Source: Chamaesiphon sp. (GTDB taxonomy: Bacteria > Cyanobacteriota > Cyanobacteriia > Cyanobacteriales > Chamaesiphonaceae). From it: DNA of 37,629 bases. Positions 16,204 to 25,420 of this stretch are shown in pieces (the first letter of the stretch is position 1; the number at the start of each line of letters is the position of its first letter). Under the pieces are notes generated by a model. The model was not told the DNA's origin. It ran no database searches and was given only the letters and a program-made list of their open reading frames with translations. The stretch lies in contig JAJAZF010000203.1 in NCBI GenBank assembly GCA_026785875.1, forward strand, positions 1-37,629, read 5' to 3'. Made by a program: the position numbers and the translations under genes.

Positions 16204-16689
16204 ATGAACGCACTACCTTCTTTCGATCCGCCACAGCACCCTCCACAACGACGGAAATCTCCTGTTTTGCAGCAGCCATTGGAACTCGCCGCAAAACCAA
16301 AATCTTCACCCCTCAATCCACAGCCGCGTTCTTCTGCCACAGCAAGGGTTAAAGCCAATCCAGCTTATGCTCATCGTCGTCAGGGATTGGAGGTAGTCAC
16401 TAAATTAGTTACTTATTCAACATTATCAGTATTCGGCATTATAACTCTAGTCAACTCGATCGGCTACAATTGGTCGCAACAGCAGAAATTACAGCATCTT
16501 GAAACAGAATTGAAAGGTGCTAAAGTGCGAACCGAGAAAATTAATAGTAACTTCACTCGTGCTTTCGCTCCTGAATCACAGCAGAATATGATGCAGGAAA
16601 ATAGCTATAAAATTGCACCAGATCGACTTGAGGTTTATCTGGTCAATCCTAATTCAAATCGTCCGGTTCCCAATCCTACCAGCAAGTAA
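16204..16689 (+). CDS. Single-pass membrane protein with coiled coil, unknown function
   Basis: A 161-residue protein from the ATG at 16204; the frame is open back to a TTG at 16162, but that lies in the promoter. Residues 1-55 are Pro/Gln/Ser-rich and likely disordered (MNALPSFDPPQHPPQRR). AYAHRRQGLEVVTKLVTYST leads into a membrane helix (about 72-92, LSVFGIITLVNSIGY), then a helical coiled-coil-like stretch (SQQQKLQHLETELKGAKVR) and a polar C-terminus. I recognise it only as a cyanobacterial conserved hypothetical type. It converges on the gene at 16702 with 12 bases between stops. Confidence 0.8.
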   Translation: MNALPSFDPPQHPPQRRKSPVLQQPLELAAKPKSSPLNPQPRSSATARVKANPAYAHRRQGLEVVTKLVTYSTLSVFGIITLVNSIGYNWSQQQKLQHLETELKGAKVRTEKINSNFTRAFAPESQQNMMQENSYKIAPDRLEVYLVNPNSNRPVPNPTSK

Positions 16690-16701
16690 CTTTTGAAGTT
16701 A

Positions 16702-17223
16702 TTAATGAGATAGAGACGATCGAACCTGTGGCTCAAAAGTACCAGTAAACTCGACTGGTGATGCGGGGGCAACAGCAGAGATATTCAGCCAGAGTTGTCC
16801 CCGCAGCACATTTGTGATAGCACCATTAGCGGCACCACTTTTAGAGACTGATGCAGCAAGCCGTAATTGTGATGGTTGGGGACAGATACTGGTTGGCAAT
16901 AGCCCACTTAAATTTAGTTGCCTCAGCGGCGACGTTGCTCGAACGCTTAATCGTCCAGAAAATGTCGGACGACTGGCAATATCTCGGATATCTTTAACTA
17001 GACTAGCATTGAGATAAATACCAGACTGTTGGAGCCTAAGGAAAAGTGGTTGTTTTTGCAGACAATTAGGTAAATTTTGAGCAGTAATTAGATAATCACC
17101 AGCGATCGAAATGGGTGCTTTAATATTTGCTTCACCATAGCTAGTCACAACTTGAAAAAACACGATCGCACTACCAATAGCGAGACTATATAACCCGATC
17201 GATTTAGCCGAAAAAAGATTCAT
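16702..17223 (-). CDS. Membrane-anchored or secreted protein of unknown function
   Basis: A 173-residue protein with an N-terminal hydrophobic segment (about residues 9-28, IGLYSLAIGSAIVFFQVVTS) that may be a signal peptide or an anchor. The rest is beta-rich and low in charge: ISIAGDYLITAQNLPNC, then LQQSGIYLNASLV, GRLSVRATSPL, QLRLAASVSK, GQLWLNISAV and EFTGTFEP. Two cysteines (CLQKQ and ICPQPS) could form a disulfide outside the membrane. I do not recognise the family. It lies downstream of no other minus-strand gene closely enough to suggest an operon. Confidence 0.75.
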   Translation of the reverse strand: MNLFSAKSIGLYSLAIGSAIVFFQVVTSYGEANIKAPISIAGDYLITAQNLPNCLQKQPLFLRLQQSGIYLNASLVKDIRDIASRPTFSGRLSVRATSPLRQLNLSGLLPTSICPQPSQLRLAASVSKSGAANGAITNVLRGQLWLNISAVAPASPVEFTGTFEPQVRSSLSH

Positions 17224-17289
17224 TAGTAATTATCGGTTATTGTTAATAATTATCGTGGGTTTAATTGTTTATGCCAACAAAGTGCCCTA

Positions 17290-19515
17290 TTATGTATCCC
17301 CTATTACCTTGTCAAGTGTGAAGCTCAGGTGAGAGCCAAACTGACTATAGCGGCGGACAATTAACAGGGAAGAAACACAATGAATTGCTAACTTATTTGT
17401 GAAATTATCGAGGAGGGGTTTTCTACGTCCCCAAGTGCGCCCAATCCCTGTAATAGTGAGATCTACCCGACGGGAAATTTCCTCAATCTTGACGATTGGA
17501 TCGACAGCATCAAGTGTCGAAAGCTTAATTCTCGCACTTATCTGTGCTGGCAAATTTTCTATTAAACTAGTCAGTTCGGTACTAAGTGCGCCATTGAGAT
17601 TGGGCAAGGAGATTTGGATCAATTCCAACTGTCGATGGCGATCGTTCCAAAGCATTCTCAGGGCGATTTCTACGGCTAGATCGTCGTGATGATTGGCAGT
17701 GTAGGGAACTAATAAGGTTCGATAAGAGTGGGCAATGGAATCGTGATTCGCATCGATAAATACAGCCACATCAGCAGGGGTAGTTCCCAACATTTTAGCC
17801 ACTTTACCGCCTAAACGATTGTTCCTGAAAGTGGGGCGATGCCAGCCTAGTAGTACGAGATCGGCGCGATCGAGTGCGGCAATCACAGCGGTTTTCTGAG
17901 CCACATCATAGCCGATTTGGACGATCGGTTGGAATATCGTTGCTTCTCCGCTCGTTTCGGTGGCTACGCCTGTGGGTTCGATCGTCTCAATTAGGGCATT
18001 TAACTTTTCTAATCGTCGATCGATCAGGCGGTTTGCCTCAAACGGGGTACTTTGAAACAGATAGTCCTCTTCCAACTCGATCAGGCTCAAGGGGTTAACC
18101 ATCGACGACTGGCTGTCGTTTTGGGCGATCGATGTTGCTAGTTGCAACAGTCCTGTTTGAGTATTGGGATTAGCGACAGGAACCAGAATTCGATAGCCAA
18201 TAGGTGTTGGTATTGGCTTACTTTCAGAGTAAAGTTGCGCCGATGGAACCTCGTCATCAAATAACTCAGAGGGTTCTGGCTGGGAGTGAAGTCGGATCGA
18301 TTTTTTGGGATAAGTCCATTCCAGCAGTGGGGAAGTCATAAATGTAGTTACCAATGCCATAATTACTAACATCGTAAACAAGATCGGCGAAATCACTCCC
18401 AATTCCAAGCCAATATTCAAGACAATCAGCTCTGTCAATCCGCGCGTATTCATCAACCAACCCAGAGCTGAAGCTTCCTGTTTGTCGATATTGCAACTAC
18501 GGGCGGCATAATAAGTACCAAAGTATTTCCCGACGATCGCTACTCCCAAGATTGCCGCAGATAATAGCCACAGTTCGGGACTGTTTAACAGTCCGATTTG
18601 AGTCTTGAGACCACTATAGGCAAAGAAAACTGGTAATAAAAATATCAATACAAAATCTTCAGTTTTCTGAGCTATTTCCCTCACCAATCCTGGATTTTTT
18701 GGCATCGCGGCACCGAGTAAAAATGCCCCGAAAATTAAGTGAATCCCGATCGCTTCAGTAATTAGTGCCGAAGATACTACCGCCATATAAATTACTGCCA
18801 GTAGCAGTTGTGACAGCTTCCCAGTGCGATCGTAATAAGTAGATAGCAGATTGAGCATCCAGCGTCCTACAGTCAACATTGCCCCAATGTAGAGCATAGA
18901 ATAGATAATTATCGGTACGGCACCAGCCATACTATTTGTTCTAGTCACAGCAATTGCCACAGCGAGTAAGCACCAAGCTGTCACATCATCCACCGCCGCA
19001 CAAGTTAACGCCAGAGTACCCAATCGGGTATTTTGGAGATTGTTTTCAGTGATAATTCGCGCTAATACTGGAAATGCCGTAATTGACATCGCCGCACCGA
19101 TAAATAAAGCAAATGCGGTAAAGGAGACACTATCATTAGAAACGAGCGGGTAGATAACTAATGATAAAATTCCAGCGAGGGAGAAAGGGACTAAAATACT
19201 CACCCCCGATGTGACAACTGCTGTCTTGAGATTGCCACGTAAGTATTTTGGATCTAATTCCAACCCGATCAAAAACATGAAGAATATCAACCCAATCTGA
19301 GATAATACATTCAAAAAGGGAATGGCAGATACCGGAAATAACGCTCCGGCAATATCTGGAGCCAGCCAGCCTAATAATGATGGCCCTAAAGCAATACCCG
19401 CAACAATTTCACCGATAACTAAAGGTTGATTAATCGCTCTAAATGCCCAGCCAACTAATCGCGATCCACCAATCACAACCAGCACTTCAATCAAGATTAG
19501 GACTACTGTATTCAT
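17290..19515 (-). CDS. CPA2-type cation:proton antiporter with C-terminal universal-stress-like region
   Basis: A Na+(K+)/H+ exchanger of the inner or thylakoid membrane. The 741 residues begin with about 12 membrane helices (residues 3-400). Family motifs are PLVIGEIVAGIALGPSLLGW in the second helix, FFMFLIGLELDP, and the ion-binding AAVDDVTAWCLLAV helix near 170-185 with paired Asp. A charged linker (410-445) leads to a cytosolic part (about 445-725) resembling tandem UspA-like domains (GYRILVPVANPNTQTGLLQL and YRTLLVPYTANHHDD). Such domains are thought to sense nucleotides. ATG start at 19515. No neighbour suggests a specific ion. Confidence 0.93.
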   Translation of the reverse strand: MNTVVLILIEVLVVIGGSRLVGWAFRAINQPLVIGEIVAGIALGPSLLGWLAPDIAGALFPVSAIPFLNVLSQIGLIFFMFLIGLELDPKYLRGNLKTAVVTSGVSILVPFSLAGILSLVIYPLVSNDSVSFTAFALFIGAAMSITAFPVLARIITENNLQNTRLGTLALTCAAVDDVTAWCLLAVAIAVTRTNSMAGAVPIIIYSMLYIGAMLTVGRWMLNLLSTYYDRTGKLSQLLLAVIYMAVVSSALITEAIGIHLIFGAFLLGAAMPKNPGLVREIAQKTEDFVLIFLLPVFFAYSGLKTQIGLLNSPELWLLSAAILGVAIVGKYFGTYYAARSCNIDKQEASALGWLMNTRGLTELIVLNIGLELGVISPILFTMLVIMALVTTFMTSPLLEWTYPKKSIRLHSQPEPSELFDDEVPSAQLYSESKPIPTPIGYRILVPVANPNTQTGLLQLATSIAQNDSQSSMVNPLSLIELEEDYLFQSTPFEANRLIDRRLEKLNALIETIEPTGVATETSGEATIFQPIVQIGYDVAQKTAVIAALDRADLVLLGWHRPTFRNNRLGGKVAKMLGTTPADVAVFIDANHDSIAHSYRTLLVPYTANHHDDLAVEIALRMLWNDRHRQLELIQISLPNLNGALSTELTSLIENLPAQISARIKLSTLDAVDPIVKIEEISRRVDLTITGIGRTWGRRKPLLDNFTNKLAIHCVSSLLIVRRYSQFGSHLSFTLDKVIGDT

Positions 19516-19634
19516 AAGGGATTAGGGGTTAGGTTTGAGAGAGATTTCCGCTTCAATGTCTATTTATCCCAAAATTCACCATTAGCCATTAGATCGAACA
19601 CTAACTCGCTCACAGCTATAGTTGCCTGAATACT

Positions 19635-19676
19635 CCCGATTGTTGAATCGGGTTGTTCGAGCGTTTGTCGAACAAC
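19635..19676. repeat. Two adjacent hairpins between sua5-like and antiporter genes
   Basis: CCCGATT/AATCGGG (19635-19652, loop GTTG) is followed at once by TTGTTCGA/TCGAACAA (19653-19675, loop GCGTTTG). Both stems are perfect. They lie 16 bases beyond the stop of the YciO-type gene on the minus strand, where they may act as a 3' end structure. There is no U tract. Confidence 0.6.
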
Positions 19677-19691
19677 AGTAACATAGCTCCA

Positions 19692-20330
19692 TTACAGCCA
19701 AGCTGCCACTTCAGACCAGCCTAAACCCTCTCGAATCACTGCGGGGGGGTCGCTTGTCATATCCAATATTGTCGAGCCTTCTATCCCTGGTTCGGAGCCA
19801 TCATCGATGATAATATCGACCAATTTATCCAATCGATCGAATAATCTCGCTTTTTCTATTTCCATCGGCTCATCACCATCATCATCTTGAATATGTGCGG
19901 ATGCCGAAATTACTGGATTGCCTAAGTTCTCTAGCAAGATTTGACAGAGTGTGTGTTTGGGTACCCTGATTCCAGTAGTTTTGCGCTTGGGATCTTGGAC
20001 GAGTTTGGGGACGAGTTTAGTGGCTGGCAAAATAAATGTGTAAGTACCAGGAATCAAGTGTTTCATCAACCGATAGGCGGGATCGGAGACATTGGCATAT
20101 TCAGAAATATTTGATAAAGACTGACACAAAAAAGTCAAAGGTTTGTCATTAGACATCCGCTTGATCTGACGGACTCGATCGACTGCAATCTTCGATTTGA
20201 GATCGCAGCCGATCGCGTACACTGTATCTGTGGGATAGAGCATCACCGCACCATTGCTCAATGCCGCCACAATCTCATCAATCCGTCTTGTCTGCGGTGT
20301 CTGAGGATGAACTTCGTAGATAGTAGCCAT
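19692..20330 (-). CDS. Sua5/YrdC/YciO family protein (YciO type)
   Basis: Members make threonylcarbamoyl-AMP for the t6A37 modification of tRNA, or are close relatives. The 212 residues match the family core: VMLYPTDTVYAIGCDLKSK, the substrate-binding KRMSNDKPLTFLC near residue 58, GTYTFILPAT, and KRKTTGIRVPKH. The last motif and the N-terminal IHP/VHP-like start resemble E. coli YciO more than TsaC. The extra Sua5 domain is absent. YciO proteins have weak or no t6A activity in the published work I know, so I do not give the symbol tsaC. ATG start at 20330; a repeat-rich spacer lies upstream. Confidence 0.9.
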   Translation of the reverse strand: MATIYEVHPQTPQTRRIDEIVAALSNGAVMLYPTDTVYAIGCDLKSKIAVDRVRQIKRMSNDKPLTFLCQSLSNISEYANVSDPAYRLMKHLIPGTYTFILPATKLVPKLVQDPKRKTTGIRVPKHTLCQILLENLGNPVISASAHIQDDDGDEPMEIEKARLFDRLDKLVDIIIDDGSEPGIEGSTILDMTSDPPAVIREGLGWSEVAAWL

Positions 20331-20334
20331 ATTT

Positions 20335-20398
20335 GAATTGACAGTTGACAGTTAACAGCTCGCACTGAGCGACTTGCACTGAGCGAAGTCGAAGTGAG
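20335..20398. repeat. Repeat-rich spacer upstream of the YciO-type gene
   Basis: Two tandem TTGACAG heptamers (20339-20352) are followed by two copies of GCACTGAGCGA (20362-20372 and 20376-20386). The second copy runs on as AGTCGAAGTG, giving the partly palindromic unit CACTGAGCGAAGTCGAAGTG that is widespread in cyanobacterial spacers. Confidence 0.65.
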
Positions 20399-20597
20399 CC
20401 GAAGTGTTGACAGCGAGAGTAAATAGCGATCGATCTTACCTAGACTGTGTTGGAGCAGGTATCCGTGAATGCGATCGATCTTCTGCGTAGCAATTATTAG
20501 CCAAACAGTTGGATAATTAGATTATTAGCCGATATCTCTTCGATCGGGACTAATCGCAATTAATCGTTAAATCAGCAACCCAATTTCTAATTCTCAA

Positions 20598-21995
20598 ATG
20601 ATTAAAATCGCCTATTTAGAATGCCAAACTGGAATCGCTGGCGATATGTGTTTGGGTGCATTAGTTGATGCTGGCGTACCTGTAGCATATTTAAACGCGC
20701 AGCTCGATCGATTGGGCATTGCTACTGAGTATAAGCTCTGGGCAGAAAAAGTTCATCATAACGGGCAAATTGCCACCAAAGTACACGTAGATCTGACTGC
20801 GATTCATTCATCGATCGAGCATACCCACGAACATCCTCATCCAGTTGGCGTTGGTTCTGTTCCCGTGGAGGATCGACACAACCATGACCATGACCATCAT
20901 CCCACACCAGTTAACAGTGTAGCGAATTGGGACCATCATCATCGTCATCACGATGACCATCACCATCACCATCATTACGATACCCCTCAACGGAATCTCC
21001 CCCAAATCGAAAAGCTGATTAGTGCGGCAAATCTGCCCCCCAGAGCTACACAATGGAGTTTGGACGTTTTTCGTCAACTCGCGATCGCTGAGGGTGCAGT
21101 GCACGGTATCGACCCATCTGAGGTGCATTTTCATGAAGTCGGGGCTGTAGATGCGATCGTCGATATCGTCGGTACCTGTTTGGGCTTGGATTATCTAGAT
21201 ATTGCCAAAATCTACTGTTCGCCATTACCCACAGGTGGCGGGACAGTTCGGGCGGCGCATGGGATTTTGCCCGTACCCGTCCCTGCGGTGCTCAAATTAT
21301 TCTCATCCCGTCAGGTGCCAGTATATAGCAATGGGATCGATCGAGAGCTAGTCACGCCAACAGGTGCGGCGATTGCAGTCACTCTAGCAACTGAATTTGG
21401 CACACCTCCAGCGATGCAGCTCCAACAGATCGGCTTGGGTGCAGGAACGATCGAGTTACCCATTCCCAATATTTTACGGCTGTGGTTGGGCACTGAAACA
21501 ACATCGATAGCATCCTCACCCGTGCGCCTGGAATATCTAGAAACGATCGAAGTATTAACCACCCAAATCGACGATCTAAATCCTCAAGCGATCGGCTATA
21601 TTTTCGAGCTATTATTCACATCTGGGGCTGTCGATGTATTTACCCAACCAATCGGGATGAAAAAATCGCGATCGGGGATATTACTCACCGTTATTTGTCC
21701 AGGCGATCGATCTAGTGAATGCGAACAAATTATCTTTAAAGAGACGAGTACATTAGGCATCCGCCGCACTCAGCAAACTCGATCGATCCTCCCGAGAGCA
21801 ATGCAATCTGTCGTGACTAAATATGGAACGGTACGGATAAAAGTTGCGCGTAATAATTTAGTTAATGATAATTCGATCGTCAATGTTCAACCTGAATATG
21901 ATGACTGTGCGGCGATCGCCCAAGCATACCAAATACCGTGGAGAGAAGTTCATCAGTTAGTATTAATGACTTGGCACGATTTAGCTCGATCGTAA
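20598..21995 (+). CDS. larC: Nickel pincer cofactor biosynthesis protein LarC-like
   Basis: LarC inserts nickel into the pyridinium-derived pincer cofactor of lactate racemase and related enzymes. The 465 residues begin with the hallmark CQTGIAGDMCLGALVDAG (residues 9-26). They continue with EVHFHEVGAVDAIVDIVG, LPTGGGTVRAAHGILPVP and ELVTPTGAAI. A histidine-rich insert has 20 His between residues 75 and 126, including six in a row, suiting metal storage or delivery. The C-terminal domain (about 310-465) is fused in frame. In Lactobacillus the two domains need a programmed frameshift; here they are a single frame. No larA, larB or larE is nearby, so the client enzyme is unknown. Confidence 0.93.
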   Translation: MIKIAYLECQTGIAGDMCLGALVDAGVPVAYLNAQLDRLGIATEYKLWAEKVHHNGQIATKVHVDLTAIHSSIEHTHEHPHPVGVGSVPVEDRHNHDHDHHPTPVNSVANWDHHHRHHDDHHHHHHYDTPQRNLPQIEKLISAANLPPRATQWSLDVFRQLAIAEGAVHGIDPSEVHFHEVGAVDAIVDIVGTCLGLDYLDIAKIYCSPLPTGGGTVRAAHGILPVPVPAVLKLFSSRQVPVYSNGIDRELVTPTGAAIAVTLATEFGTPPAMQLQQIGLGAGTIELPIPNILRLWLGTETTSIASSPVRLEYLETIEVLTTQIDDLNPQAIGYIFELLFTSGAVDVFTQPIGMKKSRSGILLTVICPGDRSSECEQIIFKETSTLGIRRTQQTRSILPRAMQSVVTKYGTVRIKVARNNLVNDNSIVNVQPEYDDCAAIAQAYQIPWREVHQLVLMTWHDLARS

Positions 21996-22198
21996 GTAAG
22001 GATTCTACTTTCGTATAATCTCTAATATTTGTGCCGTATTTTTAGAAGTCTTAATCGCAGTAACTAGAGATCTATCTTTTGATGGATGAAGTTATCGTCC
22101 TAAACATCAGAAACTTAGGCTAGATTAGACAGCTCAATACTTATCCAAATCTACTCCAGAAATTGGTTAGACTCAGCTAAATCCCGATTTTGAGCATC

Positions 22199-22204
22199 TA
22201 TAAT
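22199..22204 (+). promoter_or_regulatory. Possible -10 element for mutS2
   Basis: A perfect TATAAT lies 35 bases before the GTG start of mutS2. No good -35 is found at the normal distance (GCTAAA at 22176-22181), so the promoter call is tentative. Confidence 0.4.
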
Positions 22205-22238
22205 GGTTAGCAGTGCAACATCAAGTGTAGAGTAAGTA

Positions 22239-24707
22239 GTGATTCAGGCAGAGACGTTAGAGTTATTAGAATGGTCGCGGTTGTGTCAGCAGGTAGCAAC
22301 ATTCGCAGCGACTAAGTTGGGAACAATTGCTGCGAGAAATTTAGTCATCCCCAAGCACATTAGTGTCAGTCTGAATCTACTGGCGCAGACGAAAGAGGTG
22401 TATGACTTAGAAACCCGCTTGACTGGTGGTTTGTCGCTCGACGGGATCGAAGATTTTGGGGACGCACTCGAACGCGCTGCGGTGCAAGGGATGTTGTCGG
22501 GGAAGGAGCTGCACGAGATTGCGACTACCTTGGCGGGAATGCGGAAACTCCGCCGGACGATCGAGAGTGCAGAAAATATCCCCGTGTTGCAGGGATTGGT
22601 AGCCGACGTGCGGACGTATCCTGAATTAGAGCAAGATATCTACCACTGTATCGACGATCGCGGTGATGTAACCGATCGATCGAGTGAGAAATTAGCCGAT
22701 GTGCGAGTCAAGCTCAAAGGACTGCGCGATCGGATCTACAAGCTACTCAATAGTTTGATCCAACGTCAAGCTAATGCGATCCAACAGCCATTAATTACCC
22801 AACGTAGCGATCGATTTGTCATCCCCGTCAAAGCTTCCCACAAAGATGCAATTCCTGGCGTAGTTCACGATACTTCTGGAAGTGGCTCGACGCTCTACAT
22901 CGAACCCCATCAGATCGTCAATCTCGGCAATCAACTGCGCCAACTCCAACGCCAGGAACAGCGGGAAATCGAACTAGTGCTGACGGCTCTCACCGCCAAG
23001 GTGACGGAAGTTGTAGACGATCTAGAACATCTGCTGGTAGTCGCTACGACGATCGATCTCGCCACAGCTAGAGCCAGATATAGTCTGTGGTTGGAAGCCA
23101 ATCCCCCCAGATTTATCGATCGAGCAGCAACTGAATATATTAACCTCCGCCAACTTCGCCACCCCTTACTACTGTGGAAACATCGTCACGAGGAAGGTGC
23201 TGAGGTTGTGCCGATCGACCTATCGATCCGTCCAGATATCCGCGTAGTGACCATCACAGGCCCCAATACAGGCGGTAAAACCGTCACCCTCAAAACTCTC
23301 GCGATCGTCGCTTTGATGGCAAAGGTGGGGCTATTTATCCCCGCTCGTGAGCCAGTCGAGATTCCCTGGTTCGACCTCATTCTCGCTGATATCGGCGACG
23401 AGCAATCGCTGCAACAAAGTCTGTCTACCTTTTCGGGACATATTCGCCGCATCGGGAGGATCTTGGATGCCATCGGCGAAGGAGAAACGGGGAACACGGA
23501 GCGGGTAGAAGGAGACGAAGACATCCCAATCCAAAATCCACAATCCACAATCCCAAATCTTTCCTCCCTAATTCTCCTAGATGAAGTCGGAGCCGGAACA
23601 GATCCTGCTGAGGGTAGCGCATTAGCGATCGCCCTATTGCAATATTTAGCCGATCGAGCGATGCTGACGATCGCCAGTACTCACTATGGCGAGTTAAAAG
23701 CTCTCAAATATCAAGACAGCAGATTTGAAAATGCTTCGGTCGAGTTTGATGATGTCAAACTTGCGCCGACTTATCGCTTATTATGGGGTATTCCTGGTCG
23801 CTCGAATGCCCTATCGATCGCTCAGAGATTGGGTTTAAATCCAGAAGTAATCGAGAATGCTAAATCTCAGGTAGTCTTGGGTGCAACTCAAGCAGTAAAT
23901 GAAACGATCGCGGGATTAGAAGCACAGCGACGCAGCCAGGAAACCAAAGCCAATCAAGCGGGGGCACTCCTGAGACAGGCAGAAGCCTTCTATCTAGAAG
24001 TTTCTCAAGCCGCCACTCAGTTGCAAGCGCGAGAACAGGAACTCAAACTAAATCAGGAACGCGCCATTCAAGCCGCAATTACTGGAGCCAAAGGTGAAAT
24101 CGCCCAGGTAATTCGCCAACTCCAGCAAGGGCCACAAACCGCTCAGGCTGCCCAGCAAGCCACCTCCGCCCTAGATGGACTAAATAATCGTCATTTACCA
24201 GCTAAATCGATCCCCAAGCCGCCTCCAGGCTTCAATCCGCAGGTTGGCGATCGCATCCGCATCCCTAAATTAGGACAAACTGCTGAAGTCCTCACCAAGG
24301 TAGATGATAGCGGCAATCTCAGTGTCAAATTCGGCATCATGAAAATGAATGTCGCTCTAGTTGATATCGAGTCATTGACAGGCGAAAAGGCTGCACCACC
24401 GCCGAAAAAATCCGCAGCTAAAGTTCCAGGTAAGGCTACTCCAGCGGCTGCCGTAGTCGCAATTCGGACATCTAAAAATACGGTAGATGTGCGGGGGCAA
24501 CGAGTGATGAATGCTGAAACTGAAATCGAACGCGCGATCGGTCAAGCATATCAATCGGGTATCATGTGGGTGATTCATGGCAAAGGTACTGGCAAACTCC
24601 GTGAAGGAGTCCAAGAATTTTTATCCCATCATCCCCAAGTCGATCGATTTGAATTGGCTGGTGAAAAAGATGGTGGCGGCGGTGTGACGATTGCTTATCT
24701 AAAATAG
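22239..24707 (+). CDS. mutS2: MutS2 ATPase/Smr endonuclease
   Basis: MutS2 binds branched DNA to suppress recombination and in Bacillus also rescues collided ribosomes. The 822-residue protein starts at GTG. An N-terminal helical core and clamp region is followed by the ABC-type ATPase: Walker A TGPNTGGKT near residue 340, the Q-loop region GDEQSLQQSLSTFSGH near 387-402, Walker B LILLDEVGAGTDP near 442, and the H-switch STHYGELKAL near 484. After a long coiled coil come a KOW-like module (VGDRIRIPKLGQTAEVL) and a C-terminal Smr nuclease domain (DVRGQRVMNAETEIERAI, HGKGTGKLREGV). An unusual insert of about 28 residues lies between the ATP motifs (see next entry). Confidence 0.96.
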   Translation: MIQAETLELLEWSRLCQQVATFAATKLGTIAARNLVIPKHISVSLNLLAQTKEVYDLETRLTGGLSLDGIEDFGDALERAAVQGMLSGKELHEIATTLAGMRKLRRTIESAENIPVLQGLVADVRTYPELEQDIYHCIDDRGDVTDRSSEKLADVRVKLKGLRDRIYKLLNSLIQRQANAIQQPLITQRSDRFVIPVKASHKDAIPGVVHDTSGSGSTLYIEPHQIVNLGNQLRQLQRQEQREIELVLTALTAKVTEVVDDLEHLLVVATTIDLATARARYSLWLEANPPRFIDRAATEYINLRQLRHPLLLWKHRHEEGAEVVPIDLSIRPDIRVVTITGPNTGGKTVTLKTLAIVALMAKVGLFIPAREPVEIPWFDLILADIGDEQSLQQSLSTFSGHIRRIGRILDAIGEGETGNTERVEGDEDIPIQNPQSTIPNLSSLILLDEVGAGTDPAEGSALAIALLQYLADRAMLTIASTHYGELKALKYQDSRFENASVEFDDVKLAPTYRLLWGIPGRSNALSIAQRLGLNPEVIENAKSQVVLGATQAVNETIAGLEAQRRSQETKANQAGALLRQAEAFYLEVSQAATQLQAREQELKLNQERAIQAAITGAKGEIAQVIRQLQQGPQTAQAAQQATSALDGLNNRHLPAKSIPKPPPGFNPQVGDRIRIPKLGQTAEVLTKVDDSGNLSVKFGIMKMNVALVDIESLTGEKAAPPPKKSAAKVPGKATPAAAVVAIRTSKNTVDVRGQRVMNAETEIERAIGQAYQSGIMWVIHGKGTGKLREGVQEFLSHHPQVDRFELAGEKDGGGGVTIAYLK
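23477..23562 (+). repeat. In-frame low-complexity insert in mutS2
   Basis: Between ILDAI and LILLDE the gene codes for a stretch of about 28 residues, GEGETGNTERVEGDEDIPIQ then NPQSTIPNLS, not expected in MutS2. The DNA has a purine-rich half (GAAGGAGAAACGGGG and GGAGACGAAG) and a half made of near-repeats of AATCCAAAATCC / ACAATCC. Both resemble cyanobacterial intergenic short repeats; a similar AATCC(C)AA stretch occurs before yggT (30194-30218). Confidence 0.75.
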
Positions 24708-24745
24708 CTTAGATTGTCTCACCATCTCAGCTCGGAGGAAAATAT

Positions 24746-25387
24746 ATGGTTTCTGTTGTGCCGATCTTAGCTCCATTGCTCGTAGGCGAACGACGGGTAG
24801 TTTTTAAAAATATTACTTGGCAGGGTTATCAGCAACTACGTGAGATTGTCGGCGAAAAACGTGCTGCTAAAATGATGTTCGATCGCGGAATTCTGGAAAT
24901 TACCATGCCTTTAGAAGAACACGAATTTTCAGGTCGTTTAATCGAACTTTTCGTGCGTATTTTAGTAGTAGAGTTAGGTTTGAAAATTAAGACGATGGGT
25001 TCGACAACTCTCGATCGAGCAGACTTAGATCGGGGCGCAGAACCAGATAATGCTTACTATATTCAAAATCAACCCCTCGTAGCTGGGCGCAAAGTAAATT
25101 TAGCGATCGATCCACCACCCGATCTGGTTGTAGAAGTAGATATCACCCATACTGACATCAACAAGCCAGCTCTCTATGCCAGTATGGGAGTACCGGAGTT
25201 TTGGCGATATGATGGACGAGAATGGCTGATTTATCAGCTTCAAGGCGATCGATATACAGAAGTATCTAACAGTCCAACTTTCCCAATTTGCTCGAAGCAA
25301 AAGCTCTATGAATTCTTAGCAGTCGCTCAATTAGATGAAGTGGAAGCTGAGGTTAATCTTCGCCAGTGGATAAAATCTCAGTGTTGA
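24746..25387 (+). CDS. Uma2 family (DUF820) putative endonuclease
   Basis: A 213-residue member of the large cyanobacterial Uma2/DUF820 family, whose fold is the PD-(D/E)XK restriction-endonuclease-like type; cellular roles are mostly unknown. Visible core: FDRGILEITMPLEEHEFSGR near residue 47, GAEPDNAYYIQ near residue 94, and DPPPDLVVEVDITHTDINK near residue 122, holding the catalytic Asp and Glu. The C-terminal SMGVPEFWRYDGREWLIYQL is typical. GGAGGA (24734-24739) is a strong ribosome-binding site seven bases upstream. It follows mutS2 by 38 bases and precedes miaE by 33, so the three could be co-transcribed. Confidence 0.92.
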   Translation: MVSVVPILAPLLVGERRVVFKNITWQGYQQLREIVGEKRAAKMMFDRGILEITMPLEEHEFSGRLIELFVRILVVELGLKIKTMGSTTLDRADLDRGAEPDNAYYIQNQPLVAGRKVNLAIDPPPDLVVEVDITHTDINKPALYASMGVPEFWRYDGREWLIYQLQGDRYTEVSNSPTFPICSKQKLYEFLAVAQLDEVEAEVNLRQWIKSQC

Positions 25388-25420
25388 GTATCCTAAAAAA
25401 GATAACTCGATCGCCTAATT

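Noticed and set aside
20881..20970. CAC/CAT-rich stretch as a tandem repeat locus
   Set aside because: It is simply the coding DNA of the LarC histidine-rich insert, with irregular units.
20808..21134. Minus-strand Met/Val-rich 108-residue frame
   Set aside because: It is the reverse complement of the His-codon-rich part of larC (CAT repeats read as ATG).
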